Under the pieces are notes generated by a model. It was given only the letters and a program-made list of their open reading frames with translations. It did not search any database and had not been told where the DNA came from. Source: Paenibacillus planticolens (GTDB lineage Bacteria > Bacillota > Bacilli > Paenibacillales > NBRC-103111). Taken from it: a stretch of DNA of 64,000 nucleotides. Numbering within the stretch: position 1 is the stretch's first letter; every line of letters starts with the position of its first letter. This document shows positions 9,991 through 19,995 of this stretch, in pieces. The position numbers were made by a program, and so were the translations under genes. Where the stretch lies: positions 124,001-188,000 of the forward strand of contig NZ_WHNZ01000022.1 of the NCBI RefSeq assembly GCF_013141725.1, written 5' to 3'.

Positions 9991-12723
9991 CTATTGAATT
10001 GACGTCACACTTAAACCTTTTTGGGAATATATGAAAACGGGAGCCCCCGAAAGCGGGATGTTTACAAAACCCGAAACTGCAGCCACATACTTATAGCTGC
10101 CATCAATTCCAATCACCATTACTCCTTCATCTGTGGTAGCGATCTTAGCTGTTTTGGAAGTGGCACTTGTTGTCGTCCAAGCCGCATCCCATAAGGAGGT
10201 AATATAACGGTTCTTGCCTTCATCCCAAAATTGATAGCCATAATAAGGATTGTTAACATTCGATACGGCACCTAGATACTCGGCGTCTTTAAGCACTCTA
10301 ATCATCGTATAGTAACCGAAATAACTTTCTTTCGCTTTACCATTCCAATCGATCAGCCCCAAATTATGTTCTAGGTTAGCTGCATCTGTTCCATCATCGG
10401 CAAATGAGTACCAGTGCAATGTTTTAATTCCACCTGCTATGGCATGCATATAAGCTCTAGCCACGTAGTTTCTTTGTGTGGCTCTATCGACCTTCTTCAG
10501 AAAGCCGCCCCCCGAATAGGTGCTCCAGCCAAGCTCAGTAAATACAATCGGCTTGTCAGCGTCGCCATGATTGACCATGACCTCTTTTAATTCCTTTATT
10601 TTGTCGATCAACTTCTCTGGCGTACCAGCATCGAGCCCAGGTACAGGTGCATATTCGTATTTGATATACGGATGGGCGTCCATCACATCAAAATAGGTTT
10701 TGACCAGTGCGCCATTCTGTCCATCCGAATTATAGAAATCGTCCAGCCAATTCAAACCTCCAGTCGGAGATAAGCGATCAACCCCAGCGATAGCAGGCTC
10801 CACAAGCAAGCTTTTACTGCTAACCGACTTTAAGCTTTCCTGATTGGCTTTGATGGTGGCAGCAGCCCCAGCGGGATCTCTTTTGGCCAAATCCGGCTCG
10901 TTATACGTAGAGAACGTATAAGCTCCCCCTTTATTATCTGCCGCTACGTAGCTAGGTCCATGGTAAAAATAATGAAAATTAAGACCGGATTTTCCATATA
11001 GCGTTTTCATCGTATTGCTGTGATCCCACCATCTATTTTTGTTAATTCCTCCGAGATCCCTAAGCAGCTGTAACTTATTCATCAGAAACAGATCTTCGTT
11101 TTCCCCATGATGCATATAGTTCCCACCGCCATAAGGAGCATCGTTGATGGCAAAAATATCTCCTACCTTCTCGCCGCCTAGAACGGATGGCGTCGTAATC
11201 TTCAGGGTCTTAACATCCTTTCTTTCGTCCCCTGTGGTACTAAACGGAGTCACGGCTACATAATAAGTCGTCTCTGGCTTCAAGGCAAAATAAGAAACAA
11301 ATTTACCTACTTGTTCTATAGATTTGGCTTCAGCTGTAACTACGGGGGTTAATCCTGCGGTCGATGTAAAGTCTTTTGTGTCTACATAAACGGCATATTT
11401 GTTTACTTGGTTAACCACGCTGTTATAGCTCGACCAATCCAGATATAGCGTACTATAGTTTTTTAATTCCGTGCTGAATGCTACTTGATCAGGGACTGAC
11501 TTTTTTGGAAGAGTTGCGTCATACAGTTTCCAGCCCCATATTGCAATTTCACCAATCGTCAACTGCTGCGAGTTATTGGCATTGTGCATAATGATTTTTA
11601 CATATTTGGCATACTTGCCAGGCACGCCATAGGATACCGTATTGGTGATTGCATTGACGGTGGTTTTGGTTTCGTTAGGCGTATAATGAAGAGACGAGTA
11701 GTTCACGCCATCCGTACTGACGAGAACCTCATACCCATCCATGAATACCGGACTGGTAGCTGCTCTAGTCCATACGTCGATCTTCCCGATCTGGTAAACA
11801 TCTTTCAAATCGAAAACCACTGTACCAAACTTCCCCTGTGAGGACCAAGCTGAATTTACCGTATAATCGGCCTGTGTTTCAGTGCTTGATCCATCGATTA
11901 AATCAGGGTAACCGCCAGCACCATCATTTTTGGAATCGTTATCGGTTTTAATTAAATCCGCTTGCGTCACAAACGGTTGATCGGTTATCCACTCGTAGGT
12001 TGCATTGGTCGCAATTTTAGGAACCGATGTGTTATATGGACCGCTAGCCCTCAAGAAATTATTGCTCAATATAGCCATAGGCTCTGGCGTATCCCCCCAT
12101 ACCGCTACCTCTCCTAGCCTCATGATTGACTTGGCAGCGTCCTTTTGCATCATAACTTTGAGGTATTTGGCGTACATAATAGGTGATACCTCTAAGGTAA
12201 CGGCTGCAAATCCAGAACCCAATCCGTTGGTATTCTCTTTAATTCCTACTCGGTTGAAATTCAAACCATCGATACTTGCCCAAACTTCAAAAGCCTTCAT
12301 GCCGCTATCAGCTTCTGTTTCTGCCCATACCTTCACCGTGGAAATTTGATAGACCGATTTAAGGTCATAGATGAGCGTTCCTCCCTTAATGGAACCGGGT
12401 GCAGGGCTGGTCGCACTACTGTAACTAGCCTCAGGTCCATTGCCGCCATCTGTCATATGCGGAGCCGCTGGATCATCTGTTGCCATTAGAGCCGCATCTG
12501 TCGCATTCGTCCCTTCCGTAAGCCATGAATAGGCAGCTCCCGTAGCGATTGCCTTAGTATCAGCAGGGAATAATGTACCCCCAAGCTTATTTCCACTTAA
12601 TAGCTTATCGCCAGAGCCAGACGCCGCTTGAGCGGCGTCAATCCCTAGTGAAGCAACAATGATGGAACTCATTAGACATATACCTAATAGAGCGCAACTT
12701 TTTTTCAGAAGTTTCAGTTTCAT
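9991..12723 (-). CDS. secreted clan GH-A-like glycosidase with two discoidin domains
   Basis: A 910-residue secreted protein with a signal peptide at residues 1-33 ending AAQA. Two F5/8 type C (discoidin-like) carbohydrate-binding domains (about 40-210 and 220-400) each end in a GE(V/I)AIWG motif. A fibronectin-III-like module (about 405-505) and a TIM-barrel glycosidase domain (about 525-830) follow. The barrel shows a STYNEPD segment near 608 (candidate acid/base Glu) and an FTELGWST segment near 729 (candidate nucleophile Glu), the retaining clan GH-A arrangement. The fold is clear but the family and substrate are not. ATG overlaps the TGA of the upstream paralogue (ATGA), so translation is coupled. 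It lacks the SLH anchor of its partner and should be released. Confidence 0.85.
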   Translation of the reverse strand: MKLKLLKKSCALLGICLMSSIIVASLGIDAAQAASGSGDKLLSGNKLGGTLFPADTKAIATGAAYSWLTEGTNATDAALMATDDPAAPHMTDGGNGPEASYSSATSPAPGSIKGGTLIYDLKSVYQISTVKVWAETEADSGMKAFEVWASIDGLNFNRVGIKENTNGLGSGFAAVTLEVSPIMYAKYLKVMMQKDAAKSIMRLGEVAVWGDTPEPMAILSNNFLRASGPYNTSVPKIATNATYEWITDQPFVTQADLIKTDNDSKNDGAGGYPDLIDGSSTETQADYTVNSAWSSQGKFGTVVFDLKDVYQIGKIDVWTRAATSPVFMDGYEVLVSTDGVNYSSLHYTPNETKTTVNAITNTVSYGVPGKYAKYVKIIMHNANNSQQLTIGEIAIWGWKLYDATLPKKSVPDQVAFSTELKNYSTLYLDWSSYNSVVNQVNKYAVYVDTKDFTSTAGLTPVVTAEAKSIEQVGKFVSYFALKPETTYYVAVTPFSTTGDERKDVKTLKITTPSVLGGEKVGDIFAINDAPYGGGNYMHHGENEDLFLMNKLQLLRDLGGINKNRWWDHSNTMKTLYGKSGLNFHYFYHGPSYVAADNKGGAYTFSTYNEPDLAKRDPAGAAATIKANQESLKSVSSKSLLVEPAIAGVDRLSPTGGLNWLDDFYNSDGQNGALVKTYFDVMDAHPYIKYEYAPVPGLDAGTPEKLIDKIKELKEVMVNHGDADKPIVFTELGWSTYSGGGFLKKVDRATQRNYVARAYMHAIAGGIKTLHWYSFADDGTDAANLEHNLGLIDWNGKAKESYFGYYTMIRVLKDAEYLGAVSNVNNPYYGYQFWDEGKNRYITSLWDAAWTTTSATSKTAKIATTDEGVMVIGIDGSYKYVAAVSGFVNIPLSGAPVFIYSQKGLSVTSIQ

Positions 12724-15700
12724 TGCACGACTCCTTTCTGTATCCTGTAAATAATTGTGGCTGCTTGTGCGCGTGTCGCATCCAGCTCGGGTGCAAAGTT
12801 ATGCTCATCCATACCGTTGATAATACCGGCTTCCTGCAAGATGGATACAGCTTCTCTAGCAAAAGCGCTTATTTTCTCGTTATCAGCAAATGATGCAGGT
12901 GCCACGGTTTTCTTCAGCTGCTTTTCTGCAACGACTAAGGCTCTATAAGCCATCATCGCCATTTCCTGCCGAGTAATTTCTCGATTTACACCGAAGGAGC
13001 CATCTTCATACCCTTGAACGATCCCAAGCTTCTGTGCACTTGCAACGGCTTGGAAGTACCAGTCATTTTCATGTACATCGCTGAATTTAGCGTCAGCGTT
13101 GGAATCAACAAGGTCAAAGGCGTTGATGATCATCTGAATGAACTCAGCTCTTGTCACCTTCGCATGAGGGGCGAACAACCCGCCGCCAACACCGTTAATG
13201 ATTTCCCTTGCAGCCAAAGCTTCAATACTGCCCTTCGCCCAAGCAGCATCCTGAAGATCTTGGAAGGTCACATGCTTATATAGAACTGTAAACTTACCTA
13301 AATGGCTTACTGTAAAGGTTGCTTTTCCCGTGGCCGGATCGTACGTCCCATTCCGGATAACCTCAAATGTTCCGTTATCCCGAACGTGGCAGGAAATAAT
13401 CTGATCTGCACTTTCCCCAGGCGCAAGTGTATAAGCTACTGAAATTCGAACAGCCTCTTTACCGAATAATGTTTCAACTTCCCTACCATCGAGGACTACA
13501 TGGAAGTCATAAACCGGTTTATCCCCTACTTTTACAGCAGAATCTATGAGCTGATTAGGATCGATCAACCCGATCGAAATTTCGAGTTGTTTCGATGTCG
13601 TCTGAGTATACTCACGTAATGCATCAGGAGCTAACGATAGGGTAGCCATTCCCGTCCGAATTTCGACTCTCTCAATATCTGAGTCGTTAGCTGCTGCAAG
13701 GAAGGCTACGGGAAGTTTAGCTATAATTTGTGCTGCGCCCTGTACTTCAGGAATATGAATGACCACAACACGCGGCTCCGTGTTAACCGCTCCCTCCACC
13801 GCTTTTTTAAGCGAATCCATAGGAACGTCAACTACGGCAGTGTCATCCTGCTTGACGACAGGTACTGGAAGCTCAATCGTTCCTCCATGAACCGTTGGCT
13901 GCGGAGTTGGTTCAAATACGCTTCCCCCATAGGAGGATTCCTCATCGGTTCTAGGCATGCTTACTGTCACCGTACTTGTAGCTGTATATCCTCCGTCTTC
14001 TGTCTTAACCGTAATCGTGGCTGTACCATATTGAATACCTGTGACCGTGGCCTGTAAACCATAGGTTACTTGAGATACACTTACTATCTCGGGATCACTA
14101 GAAGTGAAGGTAACCTGTTTATTACTTGCTTGATCAGGATTAACTATCGCAGTCAAAAAAGCTGCTGCGCCCTTTTTCAGGGCTAATTCAGCTTGGTCCA
14201 ACGTAACCCCAGTAACCGGGATAACAACAATTGGCTCCGTTACCGTTACGACACTGGAAGCCATCTTATGCCCATCTTCCGTGGTTACTGTAATCGTGGC
14301 TGTACCCGTTTCAATACCCGTAACTGTTGCAGTCGCGCCTCCGTAAGTTGCTTGCGTTACACTTACAACGTTCGGGTTGCTGGAAGTAAAGTTAACCTTA
14401 ATATTGGTTGCATCATCCGGAGTTACTATCGCGGTTAGACTTGCTGAAGCTCCTTTGTCCAAGGCGATTGTAGGTTGATCCAGCGCAACTCCTTCTACGG
14501 ATACATCCGGAAGCCCAACACGAGACAGGATCATATCTTCAAATAGCTGTGTATTTTTACTGGAGCCAATTCCGCTCATATACTCCAACCAACCTCGCCG
14601 AGTCGTCCCATCATTTTCGTTAATGAGCATCGAGAATCCGAGAATGTCCCCACTTGCTGGTTGGCGGCCCGCAGGCAGCAGTTCCGGCCATGGAATAGCC
14701 AGTTCATAGGACGTATAGGTATTACTTCGATATACCGCTGCTTGCACATTGGTCAATTCACCCTCTGATTTGCCGTTACCCGATAACCATCGCCAGACTA
14801 TGGGTCCCTTCTCTCCAAGCGCAATTCCAATCTCATTATTCTGCGAGCTTCCTACCCCATCTACTCTTCCCGTGTCTATAGTGAATTGAATGCTATCGCC
14901 CTGCCAGATGTCGCCACCCACACCTTTTTGAACATGGATATCATCCTTAACCTGCATGGCCATATACAAATAATTACGATCCCACTTCAAATATCCCCTG
15001 CCGCTTAAATCATCCTCTCCGCCCCAATTGGCTATGTTCTTATTCTGATCCGGTCGATTGATGACAATAGGCATCCCCTTATGCCATCCCTCTTCGATCT
15101 CACCGTCAATAATGGGTGTCATACGATCGCTGACAGCTGCAATAAAGTTAAACGGTCTCTCAATCACCTTCGTAAACCCGCTTTCCAATGCAACCGTAAC
15201 TGTTAAGGCTGCCCTTGCCTTTTCGGGAAGCTCTGTGATCGGGATCTTAATCTTCTTGGTCTCTCCAGGCTTTAGACCACTGAAAGAAATCGGCCCATGC
15301 TGTCCTACAGCCATGTAAACGGCATTCGTAACGCTTAGAGATCCGTTGAGAATTTTGTCCGGTGTCGCATTTTCCATATATAAGACTACATCCCATTGGT
15401 CCCATTGCCCTGGTTCTACGGGCTCTGGTGCCATACGAACCTTAATGGTCTCTAATACGTTAACCTTTAATTTCAAGGAAGCTACTACAGAGGTACCTGA
15501 GATCACATTAAGTTTAATATCTTGTAGCTTCTCATCGGCAGTAACCGGAACTGTCATCGAGATTGGAATGGCTGTACTTCCTGCTGTGAAGCTCACATCC
15601 CCATTCAGCTTCCATGCCTCTGACGGCGCCACTAGCTCCAACCTTCCATTCAGCTCTACACCCATCCCAGAACGGCTGATGAATGTAGTCATCGTATCGC

Positions 15701-18437
15701 CTCGTCTTGCATCCAGCGAAGTATCCTTAAGCGTGAAGGAATCATCAATGGACATGATTTCTAATCCTGAGCTGGAGTAAATAAAGGCTGGGGCTCCAGT
15801 AATCGTCAAGCTTGCCATTCCGTCATTGACAGGTACATATTTGTAGCTTCCATCAATACCTACAACCGTTACGCCGGTATCCTTCGTCTTAAAGGTTGCT
15901 GTCTTCGTCGACTCATCAGCCGCCCACAGCGAAGTGACATATTGATTATTATCTTCATGCCAATATTCGTAGCTATAATAAGGATGCGGCACATTTGGCG
16001 TCGTTCTTATAAATTTAGCGTCCTTAAGTACCTTAACCATCGTGTAGTAAGCATAATAACTTTTCTTTGGCATACCATTCCAATCAATAAGTCCAAGGTT
16101 ATGCTCCAGATTGGTCGAGTCCAAACCATCGTCTTGGAAATCATACCAATGCATCCGCTTAATACCTCCGGCAATAGCATGCATATAGGCTCTTGCCAAA
16201 TAGTTGCGTTGCGTAACTTGATCTACCGGACGAAGATAGCCGCTTCCTGTATAAGTGCTCCAGCCTAATTCGGAGAATATAATCGGCTTATCTTGATCGC
16301 CATATTTGGCCATCAACGCTCGAATATCCGTGATTTTCCCAATTAACATTTCCGGTGCGCCTGGAATAAGTCCAGGCAAGCTGCCCTCATGATTTTTGAC
16401 ATACGGGTGAACATCCATAACATCAAAATAAGTTTTAACTAAAGCACCATTTTGCCCATCGGATTGATACAACGCATTGAGCCACGCCATGCTGGAAGGC
16501 TCCGTTCCGCCCAGAGCAGGCTCTACTAATAAATTTCTGCTATCTACCGCTTTGAGACTGGCGTGGTTAGCTTTAAATAAATTAGCCATAGAGGCTACTG
16601 TACTTATGGCACCAGCCTTCAGATCGGGTTCATTAACGGTAGAGAAGGTCCAGGTTCCTTGACTGTTCTCCAAGGGAACATCTTGCGGTCCGTGGTAGAA
16701 CGTATGGAATCCAATCCCGTATTTATTGGAGAAGCTTTTCACCCACGAATCATGAACCCACCAACGGCTGAAGTTGATTCCCTCGATGTTCCTTAGAAGA
16801 ATCAGTTTGCTAATAATGTTCGCATCCTCTTTACTCCCGTGGCTCACATAGTTTCCTCCGCCATAGGGAGTGTCGTTAATCGAGAAAATATCGCCTGCTT
16901 TTTCACCGCCCAGCACACTAGGTGTCTGGATTCGAATCGCGCTAACATCCTTTCGTTCTCCCGAAGCAGAACTGGTCGGAGTCACAGCGATGTAATAGGT
17001 CGTCTCCGGTTCCAACGAAGAAATAAGTAAAAACTTCCCCTTTTGCTCGGCAGATCCGTTCTCAGCGGTAACTCTGGCCGAGAGTCCACTTGTTGTCGTG
17101 AAATCGGATTTTTGAATATAGATACTGTATTTATTCACTTTGTTCACCGTACTATTGTAAGCGGACCAATCCAGATACAGCGTGTTGTAATTCTTCATGT
17201 TAGTCGTAACTTCTACCTGATCTGGTGTATCCTTCTTCGTAAGAGCTGAATTGTAGAGCTTCCAGCCCCATATGGCGATCTCGCCCGCTACAAGTTGACT
17301 GGAATCATTGGCGTTATGCATGACGATCCTTACATACTTAGCATGTTTGCCGGGAATTCCGTGGGTGACCGTATTCACCATTGCATCGGCGTAACGGTTA
17401 TTGGGATTAGCGGTGTAGCCACTTGAAAAATAGTTGATATTATCCACGCTTAATAGAACTTCATATCCATCCATAAACTTACTGCTATCTGCCTTGGTCC
17501 ACACATCAATCTTATCAATCAGATACATATCATTCAGGTTGAATGTCACCGTACCATATTTTCCCTGTGACCCAGCAGCCATACTGGCCGTTGTACTCGT
17601 CGTTTCTTCCAAGCTTGAACCGTCAATCAAATCAGGCAAGCCGCTTGGGCTTCCGTCATTTTTTGCACCCGCTTCATTATCGGTCGCTATTAGATTGGGC
17701 TCTGTCACAAAGGGCTGCTCAGTTCCCCATTGGTAGGTTGCCTTGGTGTCAATCTTTGGACTAGCCATATTGTAGTAACCGTCGGCCTTAAGCTGGTTAT
17801 TACTCAGGATAGCCGATGCATCCACAGCATTTCCCCATATCGCAACCTCACCAAGTCGCATCACTGACTTAGCCGGGTTTTTATGCAAAATGATTTTCAC
17901 ATATCTGGCATAAGGTGCTGGCTTCAACTGACTAGTTATGGGTACAATCCCCGTCTCGACTCCAGTGATTTCGCTAATGCCAACCCGATTATAGTGGGTC
18001 CCATCGAGACTCCCATAAACTTCAACCTGCTGAAGCCCGCTGTTTGGTGTAAATTCGGACCATATTTGCAAGCTCGATAATCGGTAAGTAGATTTTAAAT
18101 CATACACAAGTGTTCCATACGCCTCACCCATTTTATCTTGTGTAATAATGTCAGCGCTTACAACTCCGTCTGACATTTTTTTCGCGCTTGGGTCTGAAGC
18201 CAAGATACCAGGATCGGTTGTATGTACTCCCTCCTGTTGCCAGGTATACGCGGCTCCAGTTGCAATAACCTCCGTGTTATCTGGCAGCAACATACCCAGT
18301 GTATTACCGCTGAGCAGTTTAGGCGCATCTGATTCCGCTGCATGAACCGTAGAGGTACCTGACCCTACGATGCCAATCGAATGGATAAATACTATAATTG
18401 CAAAAACAGTTACAAGCATCTTCTTTAAACTTTTCAT
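12720..18437 (-). CDS. SLH-anchored multidomain glycosidase, paralogue of the next gene
   Basis: A 1905-residue cell-surface enzyme. Order: signal peptide (1-33); two discoidin-like domains (about 40-200, 210-390); FnIII (about 400-495); GH-A-like barrel (about 515-830) with TVNEPD near 600 and FSELGWST near 721; beta domains (890-1095); a CBM9-like module (about 1105-1305, starting TPIIDGEIEEGW); two Big2 repeats (about 1309-1395 and 1403-1490); a 200-residue beta region; and three SLH repeats (about 1724-1905) that should bind secondary cell-wall polymer. Residues 1-890 are clearly related to the downstream 910-residue protein, so the pair arose by duplication, with anchor and binding modules gained or lost. 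Start ATG 18437 follows AAGGGAG. First gene of a two-gene operon. Confidence 0.88.
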   Translation of the reverse strand: MKSLKKMLVTVFAIIVFIHSIGIVGSGTSTVHAAESDAPKLLSGNTLGMLLPDNTEVIATGAAYTWQQEGVHTTDPGILASDPSAKKMSDGVVSADIITQDKMGEAYGTLVYDLKSTYRLSSLQIWSEFTPNSGLQQVEVYGSLDGTHYNRVGISEITGVETGIVPITSQLKPAPYARYVKIILHKNPAKSVMRLGEVAIWGNAVDASAILSNNQLKADGYYNMASPKIDTKATYQWGTEQPFVTEPNLIATDNEAGAKNDGSPSGLPDLIDGSSLEETTSTTASMAAGSQGKYGTVTFNLNDMYLIDKIDVWTKADSSKFMDGYEVLLSVDNINYFSSGYTANPNNRYADAMVNTVTHGIPGKHAKYVRIVMHNANDSSQLVAGEIAIWGWKLYNSALTKKDTPDQVEVTTNMKNYNTLYLDWSAYNSTVNKVNKYSIYIQKSDFTTTSGLSARVTAENGSAEQKGKFLLISSLEPETTYYIAVTPTSSASGERKDVSAIRIQTPSVLGGEKAGDIFSINDTPYGGGNYVSHGSKEDANIISKLILLRNIEGINFSRWWVHDSWVKSFSNKYGIGFHTFYHGPQDVPLENSQGTWTFSTVNEPDLKAGAISTVASMANLFKANHASLKAVDSRNLLVEPALGGTEPSSMAWLNALYQSDGQNGALVKTYFDVMDVHPYVKNHEGSLPGLIPGAPEMLIGKITDIRALMAKYGDQDKPIIFSELGWSTYTGSGYLRPVDQVTQRNYLARAYMHAIAGGIKRMHWYDFQDDGLDSTNLEHNLGLIDWNGMPKKSYYAYYTMVKVLKDAKFIRTTPNVPHPYYSYEYWHEDNNQYVTSLWAADESTKTATFKTKDTGVTVVGIDGSYKYVPVNDGMASLTITGAPAFIYSSSGLEIMSIDDSFTLKDTSLDARRGDTMTTFISRSGMGVELNGRLELVAPSEAWKLNGDVSFTAGSTAIPISMTVPVTADEKLQDIKLNVISGTSVVASLKLKVNVLETIKVRMAPEPVEPGQWDQWDVVLYMENATPDKILNGSLSVTNAVYMAVGQHGPISFSGLKPGETKKIKIPITELPEKARAALTVTVALESGFTKVIERPFNFIAAVSDRMTPIIDGEIEEGWHKGMPIVINRPDQNKNIANWGGEDDLSGRGYLKWDRNYLYMAMQVKDDIHVQKGVGGDIWQGDSIQFTIDTGRVDGVGSSQNNEIGIALGEKGPIVWRWLSGNGKSEGELTNVQAAVYRSNTYTSYELAIPWPELLPAGRQPASGDILGFSMLINENDGTTRRGWLEYMSGIGSSKNTQLFEDMILSRVGLPDVSVEGVALDQPTIALDKGASASLTAIVTPDDATNIKVNFTSSNPNVVSVTQATYGGATATVTGIETGTATITVTTEDGHKMASSVVTVTEPIVVIPVTGVTLDQAELALKKGAAAFLTAIVNPDQASNKQVTFTSSDPEIVSVSQVTYGLQATVTGIQYGTATITVKTEDGGYTATSTVTVSMPRTDEESSYGGSVFEPTPQPTVHGGTIELPVPVVKQDDTAVVDVPMDSLKKAVEGAVNTEPRVVVIHIPEVQGAAQIIAKLPVAFLAAANDSDIERVEIRTGMATLSLAPDALREYTQTTSKQLEISIGLIDPNQLIDSAVKVGDKPVYDFHVVLDGREVETLFGKEAVRISVAYTLAPGESADQIISCHVRDNGTFEVIRNGTYDPATGKATFTVSHLGKFTVLYKHVTFQDLQDAAWAKGSIEALAAREIINGVGGGLFAPHAKVTRAEFIQMIINAFDLVDSNADAKFSDVHENDWYFQAVASAQKLGIVQGYEDGSFGVNREITRQEMAMMAYRALVVAEKQLKKTVAPASFADNEKISAFAREAVSILQEAGIINGMDEHNFAPELDATRAQAATIIYRIQKGVVQ

Positions 18438-18478
18438 TTCACAACTCCCTTCTTAACTATACTGGGTAACAATATGCT

Positions 18479-18490
18479 GTTAACGTTAAC
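18479..18490. promoter_or_regulatory. LacI/CcpA-like operator before the glycosidase operon
   Basis: A perfect 12-bp palindrome, GTTAACGTTAAC, lies 42 bases upstream of the 1905-residue gene. The central AACGTT and its flanks (TGTTAACGTTAACC) fit catabolite-response (cre) and other LacI-family sites, which suits a glycosidase operon. Which regulator binds is inferred only. Confidence 0.55.
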
Positions 18491-18618
18491 CAAAATGGTG
18501 GAAAATCACAATTGACCATTTTTAAAGCGACATGGCAATTCTTTTAATCCGAAGAATATATAATAATTACGCCCCCCTGAGTTGGAAAAATCATAAAAGA
18601 TGTAACCTCAACCGCTTT

Positions 18619-18718
18619 TAGGTCACTCCAAAATTATAAATAGACTTAGCTTCCTTCACCAAAGCAATACTGCCTTTGGCCCACGCTGGAATGTCATTGT
18701 CATTCAAACTGTGCTTTA
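18619..18718 (-). pseudogene. remnant of an SLH-domain gene
   Basis: About 32 codons on the minus strand read LNDNDIPAWAKGSIALVKEA and then stop after NFGVT. This matches the start of an SLH repeat (D-x-P-x-W-A-K-x-x-I). There is no start codon or upstream domain. It lies in the 419-base stretch between the SLH glycosidase and the TVP38 gene and looks like debris of another surface protein. Confidence 0.45.
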
Positions 18719-18856
18719 GCTATGCATATAGGTCTATCTCTTCGCTCGAGCTCGTCAAGCGCACAATGTACACCAATGAAGAATGTTTGTGTGTTACACT
18801 AAGTATGATCAACATGGCCAGAAGAAAGACTCAGACCAAGGGAGACATCCTACTAA

Positions 18857-19474
18857 ATGAAGAAATGGTACACCATCTGCATGTATCTCGTGCTCATACT
18901 CATTGTTTATGGATTCAAGGATGAAATTTTGCATTGGATGCAGTATGGGGATGCGCCCGTTCTGCTTATTTTTGCGGCTGCGCTCGGTTTTATTATCGTA
19001 CCGGTCATCCCCTACAAAATAGTTATCGGCATGCTCGGTTTTATGTACGGTCCATTGATGGGCGCTTTGATTAGTTGGACTGCTGCTTCCGTCGCGTCTG
19101 TCATTGTTTTTTGGCTGGCACGCTACTTGTTTCAAAAGCAGGGCCGTGCTTACTTGTCCAAGTACGAGAAGCTGGAAAAGCTCCAAGCCGCGATTGAAAA
19201 AAATCCGTTCCTGACTATTTTATTGGCTCGACTGATTCCGGTTATCCCTCAGGCTGTCGTTAATGTCATTCCTGCCATTACTTCCATTTCGGTCATTACA
19301 TTCGCCGTTGCGTCCGCATTGGGCAAAATTCCTGCAATGCTGCTGTTTGCATTCATCGGCAGCAATCTGTTTGCCGGCACCAGCAAGCTGGTTTTGTCCG
19401 TTGGCGTGTATGTCCTTTTTTTGGCGTCCGTCTACGTCGTTTACCGCGTCTGGCTCAAGAAGCGATGGCTTTAA
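18857..19474 (+). CDS. TVP38/TMEM64 (VTT-domain) membrane protein
   Basis: A 205-residue integral membrane protein of the TVP38/TMEM64 (DedA-related) family, with about five hydrophobic segments. The signature lies in the centre: VPVIPYKIVIGMLGFMYGPL near 50-70 and ARLIPVIPQAVVN near 123-137. DedA-superfamily members are implicated in lipid scrambling and envelope homeostasis; this one has no known substrate. Start ATG 18857 is 12 bases after GGGAG, a little far; no better start is visible. It stands alone, convergent with the cupin gene. Confidence 0.85.
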   Translation: MKKWYTICMYLVLILIVYGFKDEILHWMQYGDAPVLLIFAAALGFIIVPVIPYKIVIGMLGFMYGPLMGALISWTAASVASVIVFWLARYLFQKQGRAYLSKYEKLEKLQAAIEKNPFLTILLARLIPVIPQAVVNVIPAITSISVITFAVASALGKIPAMLLFAFIGSNLFAGTSKLVLSVGVYVLFLASVYVVYRVWLKKRWL

Positions 19475-19491
19475 GCAGCTATCTCATAAAC

Positions 19492-19513
19492 AAAAAGCCG
19501 CGATATACGCGGC
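19492..19513 (-). terminator. terminator of the cupin gene
   Basis: Read on the minus strand, GCCGCG-TATAT-CGCGGC (19513-19497) is followed by TTTTT (19496-19492). Confidence 0.75.
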
Positions 19514-19570
19514 AATGTTACATCTGAATATCTATTGCAATCTTAGCAATTATGGATTTTTATACCACTC

Positions 19571-19975
19571 TCAAGTGTTATATAAGTTATATTGATCCTC
19601 ACTCACTTTTTCCATCCATTCAACGGCCTTTCCGTCAAGCCGTTCTTGAATGGCTGTATGCGTCATTGCTATGGTAGGCGAAGCGCCATGCCAATGTTTC
19701 TCGCCAGGCGGAAACCAAACCACGTCACCGGGACTAATTTCCTCGATTTGACCTCCCCAGCGTTGAACTCGCCCTTTGCCAGCCGTCACGATTAGCGTTT
19801 GCCCTAGTGGATGCGTATGCCATGCAGTTCGTGCACCTGGCTCGAACGTTACGCTGGCTCCAGCTACGCGTGCAGGCTCCGCTGCTTCAAACAGTGGATC
19901 GATGCGAACCGTTCCTGTAAAATAATCCGATGGTCCTTTACCTGAAGGTTGCGACCCAACTCTTTTAATTTCCAT
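19571..19975 (-). CDS. small cupin-domain protein
   Basis: A 134-residue single-domain cupin. Metal-site motif 1 is [18 protein letters not shown] near residues 51-68 (two His, no usual Glu) and motif 2 is [17 protein letters not shown] near 82-98. Relatives of this size are often annotated as carboxymuconolactone-decarboxylase-associated or quercetinase-like cupins, but the substrate cannot be told. Start ATG follows GGAGGGATTTATAAA. It lies 20 bases downstream of the Bcr/CflA exporter and on the same strand, so exporter, dehydrogenase and cupin may form one transcript under the divergent TetR. Confidence 0.8.
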   Translation of the reverse strand: MEIKRVGSQPSGKGPSDYFTGTVRIDPLFEAAEPARVAGASVTFEPGARTAWHTHPLGQTLIVTAGKGRVQRWGGQIEEISPGDVVWFPPGEKHWHGASPTIAMTHTAIQERLDGKAVEWMEKVSEDQYNLYNT

Positions 19976-19995
19976 TTTATAAATCCCTCCGTTGG

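Noticed and set aside
14000..14480. Internal DNA repeat in the SLH glycosidase gene
   Set aside because: It reflects two homologous Big2 protein domains and is not a separate repeat element.
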